Shown here piece by piece: positions 23,157-35,092 of a DNA stretch of 64,000 nucleotides; positions within the stretch are counted from its first letter, which is position 1, and every line of letters begins with the position of its first letter. Source of the DNA: Ichthyophis bannanicus (lineage: Eukaryota > Chordata > Amphibia > Gymnophiona > Ichthyophiidae). The notes under the pieces were generated by a model that ran no database searches, was not told the origin of the DNA, and saw only the letters and a program-made list of their open reading frames with translations. The stretch covers positions 246,406,869-246,470,868 of the forward strand of contig CM066035.1 in assembly GCA_033557465.1 (NCBI GenBank), in the 5' to 3' direction. A program made the translations under genes and the position numbers.

Positions 23157-26100
23157 ATGGCTTTATGTAAAATCTTATCACTCAACGTAAAGGGCATTAA
23201 TAGTCCAATCAAGAGAAAGAAAATCCTTAGCTATCTTAGCCATGAGCATGCTGATCTAGCATTTCTCCAGGAAACGCACTTAAACTCTGCTGAAACACTG
23301 AAACTCAATGTTAAGCCTTACATGGTGGCTGCCTATTCTCCCGCCGTTTCCAAACGGTGCGGGGTAGCCATTTTGGTTAAGAAATCTTTGCAAGCTACTG
23401 TAATTGATACTAGCGCTGACAAGGAGGGTAGATGGGCCCGCGTACATCTTAAGGTTGGAGATAGTGAATTTACATGTATTTGCATTTATGCCCCGAATGT
23501 GGACAACCCTGCTTACTATGCAAGTATTGCGCAGGTGGCACAGGCCTCTGCCAATACTCCATTAATACTTGGTGGTGATTTTAATCAAGTGTTAGACCCT
23601 CTGATAGATAGACAGCCGCCTAGAACGAGTAGTCCACCCAAGAGTCTTGCTACCCTTAAAGCTCTGATGCAAGATCTTGCGCTGGTAGATATATGGAGGC
23701 TGCTTCACCCCTCCGACTTAGAGTTCACTTTCTTTTCTGCCCCCCATCACTCCCAATCTAGAATAGATTTCTTTCTCATTTCCAAAGCACTGATTTCTCA
23801 AGTAGACACGACTAGGACTCATCCTCTCCATATTTCAGATCATGCTGCCATATCTTTATCATTACGTGTCACTGCGCGGGATGATTCTCCCCGAGCTTGG
23901 TTTTTTGATAGATCCCTACTGGGTCAAAAAGATTTTCAGGTTGATATAAAGGCCGCTATCCAAGACTATTTTCATTTTAACTCACCCCATGACACAGCGA
24001 GCTGGGCTTGGTGGGAGGGTTTTAAAGCATCTATCCGCGCCACTATAACTAGCTATCAAATTCGGCAGGGGAAACAAAGAAAGCAGCATTTACTGATTCT
24101 AGAGCAGCAGATACAAGCTGGGGAGCGTCTCCTCACGTCCCGTACTGACCCATGTATTTTACTCCGTTTACAACGCTTGCGTTTTCAATACAATCAGCTT
24201 TTGTACACTGCTGCTGTTAAAAATATCGAATCACAACAAGGGCTATATTATCGGGAAAATAATCGTGCTGGCAAATTATTAGCAAATGCCCTAAAAGGTC
24301 AAAAAGAAGCCAAGCGTGTTACCGCCCTCCGTAATCCGTCGGGGGGGGGCTTGGTCACTAAAGATACCGAAATCTTAGAACTCTTTCGTGATTTTTATAC
24401 CCGGCTTTATCAATCTGAATGTGATTTTGAGCCAGATGTATTTGAATGCTTACTTTCAGGGGTACAAAGGCCGACCCTGTCTGACGAAGATAGAGTGGCC
24501 TTGGACACACCATTTACTGTCTCAGAAATTCATTCTGCTATCAAGAAATGTGCCTCAGGTCGAGCCGCCGGCCCAGACGGTCTCCCTGCTGAATTCTACA
24601 AAACTTTTCACGCTGACTTAGCTCCAGTTTTGAAAATTTATTTTTCTGCTCTGGCCGAGGAGGGTTCTCCTTCTGGGTCCTTTTCAATGGCAAATGTAGT
24701 AGTTTTTGAGAAAGAGGGGAGAGACCCGCAACTAACAGCTAATTACCGTCCAATTTCCCTCCTAAACGCGGACTATAAAATATTTGCCACCATTCTCTCT
24801 ACCCGGCTCTCGGATAGGATGCCTACCTTAATACACCCAGATCAATGCGGTTTCATTCCTGGTAGATCAACTGCTGACAATGCTCGGACTCTATGCCATG
24901 TATTGACTACCGCAGTTAATCTTGATCGCCCATTTGTTGGCCTCTCACTTGATGCTGAGAAGGCCTTTGATCGCTTAGAGTGGCCCTTCCTGTTTGCAGT
25001 CCTCCGCTGGTACGGATTCGGGGAAGGTTTTCTCCGTTGTCTTCGCACCATGTACGCACAGCCTACAGCCAGTATATGTGCCAATGCTTTAAAGTCTCAG
25101 CCTTTTCCCCTTCAACGCGGCACTCGCCAGGGATGCCCACTGTCTCCACTTCTCTTCGATCTTGCACTTGAACCCTTGGCTTTACTAATCCGGCAATCGG
25201 AGGAGATTCATGGAGTCCCCTTCACCCATAGGGAAATCAAAATTTCAGCGTATGCTGATGACCTTATGCTTTTTGTCTCTATAGACTCAGTACCGGCTGT
25301 CCTAGAGCAAATTGGTAAATACTCACAACTGTCCGGTTATAAGATAAATTGGACCAAGTCGGTAGCCTTTCCATTAAATCCTTTGCTTCATCAGGCAGAT
25401 ATGCAACCCTTCCCCTTTTTATGGCAACCTCGCATGGTCAAATACCTTGGGGTTCACTATTGTTCTCCTTTGGAAGACACTATCTCCTTCAATGCCAAAG
25501 ACTTAATCTCTAAAGTCCGGGCGCTAACTCACCGTTGGACTCCTTTAACACTTACCTGGTGGGGTCGATTAGAAACCATAAAAATGATGATTGTTCCGAA
25601 AGTGAATTATATCTTAGAAATGTTGCCCTGTCTCTTCCCTCGACGTATATAAAGATATAGAGGGCCTTCTGACTAGATACTTGTGGCAAAACAAGACACC
25701 TAGGATAGCGAAACATAAGCTGCAAGCAGATAAGGAAAATGGGGGTGTCAGATTCCCTGATTTCCTGAAGTATCATCAATCTTTTCTTCTCAAACAAGGC
25801 GCTCGCTGGCTGGAAGATCCAGTACCGAGTAGACCTGTGTGGCTAGACATAGAAGAGGATCTTTGCAAACCGATTCCTCTTACTTTTCTCCCTGGTATGA
25901 CTCTCCCATCAGACTCCCACTTTCCACCAATGCTTTTAGACACCTTAGGTGCCTTTACTACTCTTATGCACTCTTTAGACTCCCGACTCTGTCCGTTAGA
26001 CAAGCTCCCACTTTGGTATAATACTCGATTTCGAATACAAAATAAGCCGATGGCGTGGAGCCCCTGGTACACTAGGGGCATTTGGTTTCCTAGTCAGTTG

Positions 26101-26946
26101 TTCCATGAAGGTCGCTGGAAAACTTTTAGTGAATTGCAAATTGAATTTGGTCTCCCAGCGAAACACTACTTTCAGTTGGTGCAACTTCAGCATTGCCTTC
26201 GGAGTGCTCGGGTGCTCCCGCCATCGGCCTCCCCTACACAAGGTTGGTTGGAGACTATCCGATCTATCGGTAGTTCACCGGGTGTAGCATCCAATTTTTA
26301 CAAAACCTTATGTAATGCTATAACTAGAGCTACCCCTATAGCGCAGAAAGCATGGGAGAGAGAATTGCATGTGACTTTGACCCCGGAGCAATGGAGCCTT
26401 GTCTGGAGTAGAGTGACACGGGTCTCCCGATCCGCCTCACTCACTCAGACACTCTTCTTTCTAGCCCACCGGTGTTTTTACACTCCTGACAGATTAGCCA
26501 AATGGAACACTACTCAGGGCAATAGCTGTTGGACATGCCATGCGGCCATTGGTTCACTACCTCATGTTATGTATGAATGCCCCGCACTTCAGTATTACTG
26601 GTGTCGGGTCTGGGGTCGTATCCAGTCTATTTTGCACTTTCAAGAGCCCCTTTCTTGGAGGATAGTGGGACTTCGCTCAGCTGCGGGGATCCCCTCTCTT
26701 CCAAAAACGGCTTACTTCCTTTTGGACTTTATGCTTGGCATTGCTATTTCCCTAATTACGAAATACTGGAAAAATAGCTCCCAGCTGAGCCCCAATGAAT
26801 GGTGGAATCATGTCTGTCTCTACAGTAAATATGAACAAATACCTCGTATGTTTGCTTCTCCCACTCAGACTCCTCATTATCGGTCTAAATGGAAGATGCT
26901 CAATGACTATGTACATTCTGCTCAATGCTCTCATCTGACTGTCTAA
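23157..26946 (+). pseudogene. L1 ORF2: endonuclease and reverse transcriptase (single frameshift)
   Basis: About 1,260 codons in two frames. The apurinic-type endonuclease shows LNVKGINSPIKR, FLQETHL, LGGDFNQVLDP, SRIDFFLIS and SDHAAISL. RT shows GRAAGPDGLPAEFY, NYRPISLLNADYKI, GLSLDAEKAFDRLEW, GTRQGCPLSPLLF and SAYADDLMLF, with an intact YADD active site. A frameshift of one base (gain of one or loss of two) at about 25641-25645 puts the C-terminal part in another frame, where the cysteine motif CWTCHAAIGSLPHVMYEC (C-x2-C-x8-H-x4-C) is kept. The motif style and the C-terminus are those of the Tx1 branch. Endonuclease nicks the target; RT copies the RNA onto it. Confidence 0.9.
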
Positions 26947-27183
26947 ATTTGTATATATCTTTGTCCCATGATTATTCTGTATCGCAGATACTCTTTTGAT
27001 TGTTTTGATGTATAATCACTGTTGTTTGGAAGCGCTCACATGCTGACATAATCAGCTAGAGAAGAAGCGTGGGGGTGGGGGGTAATTGGGTTTACTTTTC
27101 TTTATTGTATACTTGTTTTGTCTCCTTTGGTGTGTTGTTTCTTTTGTTTGTTGCAAAATGAAAATAAAAGTTTAAAAAAAAAA

Positions 27184-27199
27184 AGAATTCAGCTCAGAT
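27184..27199. repeat. Right target-site duplication of L1 copy 1
   Basis: Exact repeat of 21721-21736. GTATG copy c resumes here. Confidence 0.95.
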
Positions 27200-27330
27200 A
27201 ATCAGCACGTTGGTGTGGAGGGAGCCTCTCCACGCCCACTCTCCGCCCATTGACCCCTTCTCTCCGCCCTCTCTCCACCTTCTGCGGTGTTTTAACGCGG
27301 CATGGATGTTTACGATCGTTAGCTACAGTT

Positions 27331-27420
27331 AACACGCGTAATGAGACGTTAACGATCGTTCGCACGTCATAACGCGCGTTCAGACGTGCGAACGATCGTT
27401 AACGTCTCATTACGCGTGTT
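27331..27420. repeat. Perfect 38-bp inverted repeat in GTATG copy c end
   Basis: Arms 27331-27368 and 27383-27420 are exact inverses with a 14-base spacer; each arm holds ACGTTAACGATCGTT. It could fold into a long hairpin. The inner spacer itself holds AACGCGCGTT, also a palindrome. It lies 34 bases from the TIR end. Confidence 0.95.
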
Positions 27421-27454
27421 GTTCGTGATTACCGCAGTTTAGTAAACATACCCC

Positions 27455-28413
27455 AAAGAGTACAAGTAAATGGAGCTCACTCTGAGGAGAAGGATGTTAC
27501 CAGTGTTGTGCCCCATGGATCTGTCCTTGGTCCGATTCTTTTTAACATCATTGTTAGTGATATAGCGGAAGGGCTGTTGGGTAAGGCTTGCCTCTTTGCA
27601 GATAATACCAAAATCTGCAATAGAGTAGACACCCAGGAAGGTGTAGATAACATGAGGAGGGATCTAGCTAAGCTTGAAGAATGGTCTAGAATTTGGCAGC
27701 TGGGATTTAATGTTAAAAAATGTAAGGTCATGCATTTGGGCTGCAGCAATCCAAGGGAGCAATACAGTATAGGAGGTGAAGTACTTTTGTCCACTAAAGA
27801 AGAGCGGGACCTAGGCGTGGTTGTGTCTGATGATCTTAAAGTAGCTAAACAGGTAGAAAAGGCGACGGCAAAAGCTAGAAGGATGCTTGGGTGCATACGG
27901 AGAGGAATGGCTAGCAGAAAAAAGGAGGTGATAATGCCTCTGTATAAGTCTTTGGTGCGACCTCATTTGGAGTATGGTGTGCAATTCTGGAGACCGCACC
28001 TTCAAAAGGATGTGAACAGGATGGAGTCAGTGCAGAGGGTTGCTACTAAAATGATTAATGGGCTTCATTATAAAGCATATGAGGACAGACTTAAGGATCT
28101 TAATATGTACACCTTAGAGGAAAGGCGGGATAGAGGTGATATGATTGAGATGTTTAAATACCTCCGTGGCATAAATGTTCAGGGAGAGAGCCTCTTTCAA
28201 TTGAAAGCAAGTTCTGCTATGAGGGGACATGGGATGAGGGTGAAGGGAGATAGATTCAGGAGTGATATGCGGAAATATTTCTTTACAGAAAGAGTAGTGG
28301 ATCCATGGAATAGTCTCCCAGTAGAGGTGGTAGAGATGAGGACAGTAACTGAATTCAAAAAAGCATGGGACCAACACAGAGGATCTCTAAAGGTAAAAAG
28401 TGGATTGTTGTAG
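27455..28413 (+). pseudogene. CR1-B reverse transcriptase, second part
   Basis: Resumes the reading broken at 17184. PHGSVLGPILFN is followed by the active-site box, here FADNTKIC, so the second catalytic Asp is Asn, which should abolish activity. Downstream it is open for 300 codons: CKVMHLGCSN, ERDLGVVVSDDLKVAKQ, PLYKSLVRPHLEYGVQFWRPH, RVATKMINGLHYKAYEDRL and a C-terminal VVDPWNSLPVEVVEM block, the usual end of CR1/Jockey-group proteins. The frame ends at 28413. Confidence 0.88.
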
Positions 28414-28477
28414 TTGTTGTTATGGAAGGACAGACTAGATAGGCCATGTGGTCTTTTTCTGTCATCATGTTTCTATG

Positions 28478-28608
28478 GAATCTGTGTACCTTTTTGGGAA
28501 CCTGACAGTTACTTGTGACCTGGATGGGCCACTGTAGAAAACAGGATACTGGGCTTGATGGACCTTGGTCTGACCCAGTATGGCATATCTTATGTTCTTA
28601 TATTCTTA
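28478..28608 (+). mobile_element. CR1-A 3' end after CR1-B
   Basis: Matches 3187-3317 of CR1-A1 (TACTTGTGACCTGGAT block, CTTGATGGACCTTGGTCTGA, TTATGTTCTTA tail). It directly follows the CR1-B tail, so it is most simply the far end of CR1-A2, with the intervening part deleted. Confidence 0.7.
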
Positions 28609-28861
28609 GAGTTCACTGTAATAAATAACCAGTGGCATACATGCACTTAGTGCATGCAAAAGGAATTTAAAACCACAAAATCTTTATAGATAAGAGCATT
28701 TTACAAAAGTTGGAAAAATATATAGTTAGGGAGTATGCTCACAGGCTGTCTTTCATTTCATTCATTTTGGGAGAGTTCTGGCTGATTTTCATTCCATGTT
28801 ATATCTCTATTTCTTTTCTTTTATTCCATTTCATTAATAGCATGTGCTAGTAGCAAATATA
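28609..28861. other. Unassigned spacer
   Basis: AT-rich DNA between the CR1-A 3' end and GTATG copy d. Nothing recognised. Confidence 0.4.
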
Positions 28862-30735
28862 AGGGCATGTTTACTAAACTGCACCACCAGCACCGACAGC
28901 ATATGGTCATGGTGGCATGGCAGAGGGGTTGGGTGGTTGTGCTGGAGGGAGCAGTGGCACCCACCTGCAGTGGACCTAGGCCATGCCCTGTACCAGTACA
29001 TGGTGTGCAGTGCAACAGAAGAGGTCTGGCCGAGGAACGTAAGGGTAGCCCCAGGGACCACTATGCTGTTGTGGCAACAGTGTGGTGCAGTACACTCAGC
29101 CAGCATGTCCAAGAGCAGAGGTACAGGTCCCATCTGTGGATCCTGCAGAGCATCTCCCCATAGTTTTAGCCCACAATGCAGCCACAACAACAACATGGGC
29201 AAACCCCAATGTAGCGTTGCACAGGGGTACGGACACCCACTCACAAGGGCTCCACTATCCACAGCTTCATGGAGTGTCAGGCTGTTGGCCCCAGCACAGA
29301 GCTGCAGTTATCACCAGAGCACTACTACTACCCCCTGCACAGATTAGCAATGTCGGCACTGTGATCAGGACCAGTGTGGCGGGTAGGGCTGTCAACCACC
29401 TCCATCTCTGCACAATGCTGAGATAGGTGTGGGAGTGTGTGTATGTCTCTCCATTGTTTTGTGTCTACCAACAACTCACTGAGCCCACATAGCTCACACT
29501 GCTTCCAGTGTTAGCCTGCAAATGTGCATAATGAGGAGCAAGGTATTGTGGGTATGGCTCAGACAGGGCAGATTGGCCAGGATGCATCTGCACAGGGTGG
29601 AGGGCAATGGCTGGGACACTGAATGCTCGACCACCACCTGCATGGACAGGGTGGCCACAGCATGTCACGCTGGGGGGGGGGGGTCACTCTCACACTGACC
29701 AAGCAGTGCCCATGGTATGTCTATGGTCCCACATAGTGTCACTTTTTGGGGGGGTTTTGTTTTCAGTGATACCTGTGTGTTCCTGGTTTTGGGGTCCAAT
29801 CACAGAGATACCTTCTTGGTGTCTGTGCTGTGTATCCTGTCTCTGGGTGCACAGGGTTCCCTTTGAGCATGCACTATAGACTGGTTAGTGGGTTGTCTGT
29901 ATTTTGCCAGTGTGTGGTGGGAACATCTTGTAGGATGCTGCAGGTGCAGTCTGACTGTGCTGTCTCTTGATGAATGGCAGACAGTGGTGTGGGGCAGTTG
30001 AGTCTTCCACTGCCTACCTCAAGCATCATTGCTGGTCTGCAATGGTCACAGGTATGGCATTGGCCTCGCAGCCCTGGAGAGCTGTGGTTGCTGGTACTAC
30101 AGCCATTCTGCAGGGTGTAGGCACCTGTCCCAACACACCCTCATCTACAGAAGGGGTGATTGAGGTCCCTTGGGGTATATAGTGTACGTCATTTAGACCC
30201 ATAGTGGTAGTGCTACATAACTTTCATGCGAGTCTAGACACCCCACTGCCCTGATAACAGGTACCCATGGCAGCCAGACCTTAACACCAGGTATGCACAA
30301 ATCTGGGTGGTGTATGGTCCCACAGGGCCACATGTGACTGCAGAACACAGCTGGAACAGATGTACCTTCGGCTGCACTGCTAGGAACACCTGTCACGCAC
30401 TGGTAATGTGCAACAGGACCTATCTCTAGCACCATATGTACTGTGGACCTAGTGCTGGGCGCCCATCCTATCCCTCAGGGTGAACACAGAACCTGCACAA
30501 TGGCATGGTCTGTAGCTACTCTGTGCCAGTATCATGCACTGTCAGTCCATCTTACCACGCTGCAGTACCAGAGAGGTGCAGACCCAATTTGGTGGTAAGC
30601 TGTAGGCCGCTGTTCTGCGTGTGCAATACATCATGGGTGCTGGTGGGGTTACCCTATCCTGGCACACAGAGCAGACGGTTTGTGCAATGACCTGAAGTCC
30701 TTCTGTACCCAGCCATTGCTCTACAACAAACCATA

Positions 30736-30799
30736 GAGGTATAGCCTACTGGTTAGTACACTGATGTTCTAGGCAGAGGTCATGGGTTCAATTCCTTGT
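30736..30799 (+). other. tRNA-like cassette in GTATG copy d
   Basis: GGTATAGCCTACTGGTTAGT (A-box arm) and GGGTTCAATTCC (B box) 40 bases on. One of the best tRNA resemblances in the window. Confidence 0.55.
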
Positions 30800-30909
30800 T
30801 GTTCCCTCCTGTTCAAGGCAGATATTTTGCTTGCCTGTGACAGTCATATCTTTGCAGATCCGTGCTACCAGCCCATAGTACCCTCACCACAGTTGCCAAC
30901 AATCCTTAT

Positions 30910-31079
30910 AAGGCTCCTAATTAGGCACAATACAAGGCACGTTAGAAGGCACCTTATTAGGCACAGTACAAGACACTTTATAAGGCACGTTAGAAGGCAG
31001 AGTACAAGTCACGTTAAGGCACGTGCCTTGTACTGTGCCTAATAAGGTGCCTTGTAATTTGCCTTATAATGCGCCTTAT
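30910..31079. repeat. 12-bp minisatellite in GTATG copy d
   Basis: About fourteen units of AAGGCACSTTAT type, mostly 12 bases, with an inversion point near 31018-31030 where GGCACGTGCC joins the two strand senses. Same period and GGYRCC core as 12247-12402. Confidence 0.85.
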
Positions 31080-31192
31080 CTGACAGGGCTTGCCATAATG
31101 CTGCCCCACCCACTCCCTTATAGGGCATCTGTATCATCACCGCGGAACCTAACGGGAATGACATTACCGCAGTTTAGTAAACATACCCCATA

Positions 31193-31693
31193 CAGTGAAT
31201 GGCATCTGCTGATTATATATTTATGGATAAAGCGGTTTAAAAATCCATTTAAATAAATAAATATTGTTCACTTCTAATGAAATGGAATGAAACAAAAACA
31301 TAACCCTGAATTTTGTTTGGAATTTTTTTCCATCTTGTTTTCAAACAAAGCAAGGCCATTTTGCTGTGTGATTTATTTAGAAGGATAGTTACCAAAGTGT
31401 GCTATAGAAGTAAGCCATGTTATTTGGCCTTTAATGCATATTAAATGGCAATAGCGTGCATTATTTCACTGTAACACAGAAGTGCTACTGCAATCAGTGT
31501 TGAATACTAATGAGAGGCAAAGCATGCAAATGCATACAAAATATGTTATTAGTATTTAAAAGAATAACGGCTTCTGATAATTTACTGCTAGCTGCATTAT
31601 TCATGGAAAAATATTGGCAGCTCAAAGCTAGTTTTATTTTTCTCCTGGAACCATTGGTCTGCTAACACATGGCCTGATGCCCCTGGACCCTAT
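31193..31693. other. Unassigned spacer with a short SINE-like tail
   Basis: A SINE/LINE-like tail (AAAGCGGTTTAAAAATCC then AAATAAATAAAT) sits at about 31225-31262. The remainder is AT-rich with no recognised element or gene. Confidence 0.4.
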
Positions 31694-31971
31694 CTTATTT
31701 ATTTATTATTTATTACAATTTCTTATATACCGCACTATTCGATATCAGCGCGGTTTACATTATAACAAAATGACCAGAACAACAAGCTGTTTGGTTTTAC
31801 ATAGAACAGGAGTACAAACTTGGATAACAGGGGTGAACTATATACATGAAATAATTACAAAGAACAAGATTGAAGGCAACGATCACATAAGGAAAATATG
31901 TGCATCATCTGCAGGCGGGGTGCTGGCACTATCTCAGAACTAACAATGGTTACTTTCTTAGGTGGAGTTAC

Positions 31972-32628
31972 CTAGATTTCGTTGCTGACCGGGTAGTATT
32001 GGAGGAAAAGGTGATATTTGAGTGCCTTCCTGAACTGAGTTAGATCTACAATGGCCCGAATGTCGGGTGGTAGATCATTCTTGCATTTGGGGACGTAGAG
32101 ACTGAAGGCCCTATTTGTCGTTGTACTGTTGCATTTTGTCAATCCCTTCGGGGTTATTAGCAAGTTTACAGCAGTTGCTCTTCTGGATCTGTTGGGGGGC
32201 ACTGTGTGAATGAGTTCTGTAAGTGAAGAAGATGAAAGGCCATTGATGGCCTTGAATGAGAGGAGTAAGGTTTTAAAGATAAGCCTTCCGTGGATAGGGA
32301 GCCAGTGAAGCTGCTTCAGAATAGGAGTCATGTGGTCACTTCTGGAGGCTCCGTGGAGGACCCTTGCTGCAGCATTCATGGCCAGCTGTAAAGGGCTCAG
32401 TGTAGATTGGGGGAGACCTAGTAAGATGGCATTGGCAAAATCGAAATGGGGTAAGATTAGTGCTTGGTATATAGTCCGGAAATCGTCTGGGTCCAGTAGG
32501 GAGCGCAGATGCCTGAGCGTACGGATTTTGAAATATACAGCTTTGACTATATTGCCTATGTGAGATTTCATATCCAGACGTTGGTCCAAGGTGACTCCAA
32601 GGTATTTTATTGTTTCTTTAGTTTGCAA
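31972..32628 (-). pseudogene. L2 LINE C-terminal region
   Basis: 218 codons beginning in the RT thumb (TIKYLGVTLDQRLDMKSHI), then FRTIYQALILPHFDFANAIL, AARVLHGASRSDHMTPILKQLHWLPIHGRL and the terminal FRKALKYHLFL block. These are the standard C-terminal motifs of L2 polymerases. Frameshifted relative to the upstream RT piece. Confidence 0.82.
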
Positions 32629-32736
32629 GTCAGCTTCCTTGACTCTTACATGGGACGGAGGAATAAAGTTGGGGTCTCCCGTGATGAAAAGTGCCTCCGT
32701 TTTCTTGTGCTGAATGCGGAGGTTTTGAGATTGGAG

Positions 32737-33109
32737 CTATTCTGAGACCACATTGAAACAATCTACCAGTGCTGTAAGGTCCATTTGAACTGTAGAGAAT
32801 GGCATGTATAAGAGTATGTCATCAGCATATATCAAACAGTTCACGTTAAATGATCTAATGATATTGCAGATGGGTTGCATGTATATATTGAACAGGAGAG
32901 ATGACAAAGAGGAACCTTGAGGCACACCTTGTGTTTGGTGGAAGCGTTTTGATTCTTCTGATCCGGATTTTACATATTGCCATCTTCCATCCAGATAAGA
33001 CTTGCACCATTCGAGCGCGGTGTTGCATATGCCCTTCTCTTAATCGCCCGAGGAGAAGTTCATGACTTACCGAGTCGAAAGCCTCGGCGATGTCTAAGCA
33101 AATGAGCAC
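32737..33109 (-). pseudogene. L2 LINE RT core, two frames
   Basis: The first part (33109-32855) has CLDIAEAFDSVSHELLLGRL, the first catalytic Asp block. The second, in another frame (32925-32737), has PQGSSLSSLLFNIYM and CLIYADDILLYM, with an intact YADD box. The shift lies near 32950-33000. Confidence 0.82.
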
Positions 33110-33301
33110 AAAACCTTGTCGGATGTTATCAATGCCTGTGATTATATTGTTGAATAGGATAGTGAGGAGGGTCTCAACTCCATGATATTCTCTGAACCCA
33201 TGTTGGCAATGATCTAGGGGAGCTGCAGAGTCTATATGGTCTTGAATTTGCCTTTGTACCTCTTTCTCATCTTAGCTAGGAGAGGAATACTAGCTATTGG
33301 C

Positions 33302-35092
33302 CTATAAGAATCGACCCTTTGGGGGGTCTAGTTTGGAGTTCTTCAATAGTGGCCTAATGGAAGTCTGTTTGAGTGCTGTGGGGAAGGAACCCGTTGTGAA
33401 GGAGAGGTTCATCAGTTTTGCGATGAAAGGACTGAACTCACCGCGTAGCTCCTTAATCCAAAAAGCTGGGCAAGGGTCAGTCTGCGCTGTGGAGGTGTTG
33501 AGAGACGCTATTGTATCCTCAATAAATTTAGTGGATGGTGTGGAAAACTTAATTAGAGGGGTTAGGTCGGTTGGTTCTTGATACGAGGCTGCTGAGATCT
33601 TGTCAGTCTGTACGATCTTGGATTGTAAGTAGTCCGCAAATTTTTGTGGGTGAATCTCATCGTGTTGTTCAGGAGAAGGTTCCTTCGAAAGAGATTTGAC
33701 CAAGCTGAAAAGATCCCGTGGTTTGTTCAGAGATCTCTTTAGAGTGTCGGTGTGATATTGTTTCATTTTAATTGTGATTGCTTCTCGGTGCATTGATATG
33801 TGGAGTTGGTAAGCGGTCTGATCTTCCATGGAGAGCGATCGGCGCCATCGTCTCTCAAGTCTGCGTAGATGTGTGAGAGAAGATCGCAGCTCAGGAGAGA
33901 ACCATGGGGCAGAGCTTCTTTTTATCCTTGATGTGTTATTGGAGTGCGGGCGTTGTGAGATGGCATTAAGGTTGAAGTTCCAGGAGGAGATTAGTTCTAC
34001 AAGATCGGGCGAGGTATTGTTGAGGAGTGAGTGGGTCTCAGACAGGATGAGTTCCCTGTTAAATGGGCGAAAGCTTCTTGTTGATGTTCGTGATGTGTTG
34101 TTAATCTTTCGGTTGCTATGCAGCTGCTTATCGCTGATGGGTATCTGGAGATTGATCAGTTTGTGGTCCGACCAGGGTACATCAATAACCGACATCATTA
34201 GGTCGTGGTTTTGTTCAAGGACCGACTAAGGAGCGAACACCATATCAAGAATATTACCCTTTATATGTGTGGGTTAGTTGATGATTAGCTTGAAACCCAA
34301 GTCCTCAATGGCATCGAGGAAGGCAGTTGCATGGTTTTGAGGTAATGATGGGAGATTGAAATCACCCATTATCCAGTTTGGTCTATTGGGATTGAGGGTG
34401 TTGGCCGCTAGGTCAATAATGGTAGGGAGGTCCTCTGGAGAAGCAGACGGTGTTCTGTACAATAGGTTGATAGAGCATTGCTGGTTTGCAATGGAGAGAA
34501 TGTCCAGGTTGTTTGTGCTAGAGGAGTCGGTTATGTGGAAATGAAGGTCTGATTTGGTGAGTATGAGCACTCCTCCTTTTTTGTTTTCTCTATGTCTTGT
34601 GTGTATAGAGAAGTTGGGGGGTAGGAGTTGGTTGAGGAGAACGTTGTCGTCCGATGATAGCCAGGTTTCCGTGATCATAAGTAGATCCAGGTCATAAAGG
34701 GAGATTATGTCTAGGACAACAGGCCATTTCTTGCGTATTGAACGTGCGTTTATGATGGCACATTTTAGGCTTCGGCAGTTCTGAGGTTTTTCCAAGTTGG
34801 CTGTCTTGGATAGCTGGAGTGCTATGTGTATCAAGTGAGAGCGGCACGTGTAGGTGTCGCTTCCTGGGTGGGAATACTGGGGTCCTGGCCATCTTTTTCC
34901 ATGGTTATTCAAGATGGGGATATGATTGTGAGATGGAGAAAGGGCATGGGAGGTTCCAAGCCAATGTGAAAGGAGGGAAAAGCTAACAATGGCAATGAAG
35001 TGAAAGGCCATTTTGGATGTTGTGATTGAGCGTGTTTGAGATAGTGTGATAATGCAACAGTAGGTGGTGAAGTAAGGAGGTAAATCATGCAA
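33302..35092 (-). pseudogene. L2 LINE endonuclease and connector
   Basis: One frame with two stops in the 34199-34276 interval: a TAA at the end of LGFKLIIN and a TAG a few codons before HDLMMSVIDV. The endonuclease shows NARSIRKKWPVVLD, LLMITETWLS, GGVLILTKS, WIMGDFNLPSL and, after the stops, WSDHKLINLQI. The connector follows (APWFSPELRSSLTHLRRLERRW) and then the first RT block, ending RPLLKNSKLDPPKG. A likely start Met lies 27 codons in, before a hydrophobic stretch (FHFIAIVSFSLLSHWLG). Confidence 0.85.

Larger units (their letters stand above)
21737..27183 (+). mobile_element. Tx1-like L1 LINE, copy 1, full length
   Basis: A 5.4-kb element with a GGGGGCGGAGC start, ORF1, ORF2, a 3' UTR with AATAAAAG and an A-tail, all bounded by a perfect 16-bp target duplication. 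Only one frameshift in ORF2 separates it from an intact coding structure, so it is young. Copy 2 at 48035 shares the GGGGCGGAGC start, protein order and the AATAAANGTTTAAAA end. Confidence 0.93.
17185..27454 (-). mobile_element. GTATG-family composite element, copy c (contains an L1)
   Basis: GGGGTATGTTTACTAAAG starts at 17185 and the inverse TTTAGTAAACATACCCC ends at 27454. AAA is duplicated at 17182-17184 and 27455-27457. Without the 5.46-kb L1 insertion (with its duplication) the element is about 4.8 kb. It is inverted relative to copies a, d, e and f and holds four tRNA-like cassettes, a 24-bp minisatellite, the 195-bp MITE and a perfect 38-bp inverted repeat. No gene of its own was recognised. 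Confidence 0.85.
16285..28477 (+). mobile_element. CR1-type LINE, family B, interrupted by GTATG copy c
   Basis: A younger CR1-group copy that begins inside CR1-A2. It runs to 17184, resumes at 27455 after GTATG copy c, and ends at about 28477 in a TTTCTATG tail typical of this group. Removing copy c and one AAA duplication restores continuous reading across the join, so this was one element before the insertion. The 5' part (endonuclease) is missing. Confidence 0.85.
28862..31189 (+). mobile_element. GTATG-family composite element, copy d (internally deleted)
   Basis: Starts AGGGCATGTTTACTAAACTG and ends CAGTTTAGTAAACATACCCC, with ATA duplicated at 28859-28861 and 31190-31192. At 2.3 kb it is the shortest complete copy. 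The GCGC palindromic zone next to the left TIR is absent, so the TIR is joined directly to internal sequence (GCACCACCAGCACC). It keeps one good tRNA-like cassette (30736) and one degenerate one near 29073-29131, and the 12-bp array. Confidence 0.82.

Noticed and set aside
30736..30799. Functional tRNA gene
   Set aside because: A and B boxes are good but acceptor and anticodon stems do not pair, and equivalents recur as parts of transposons.
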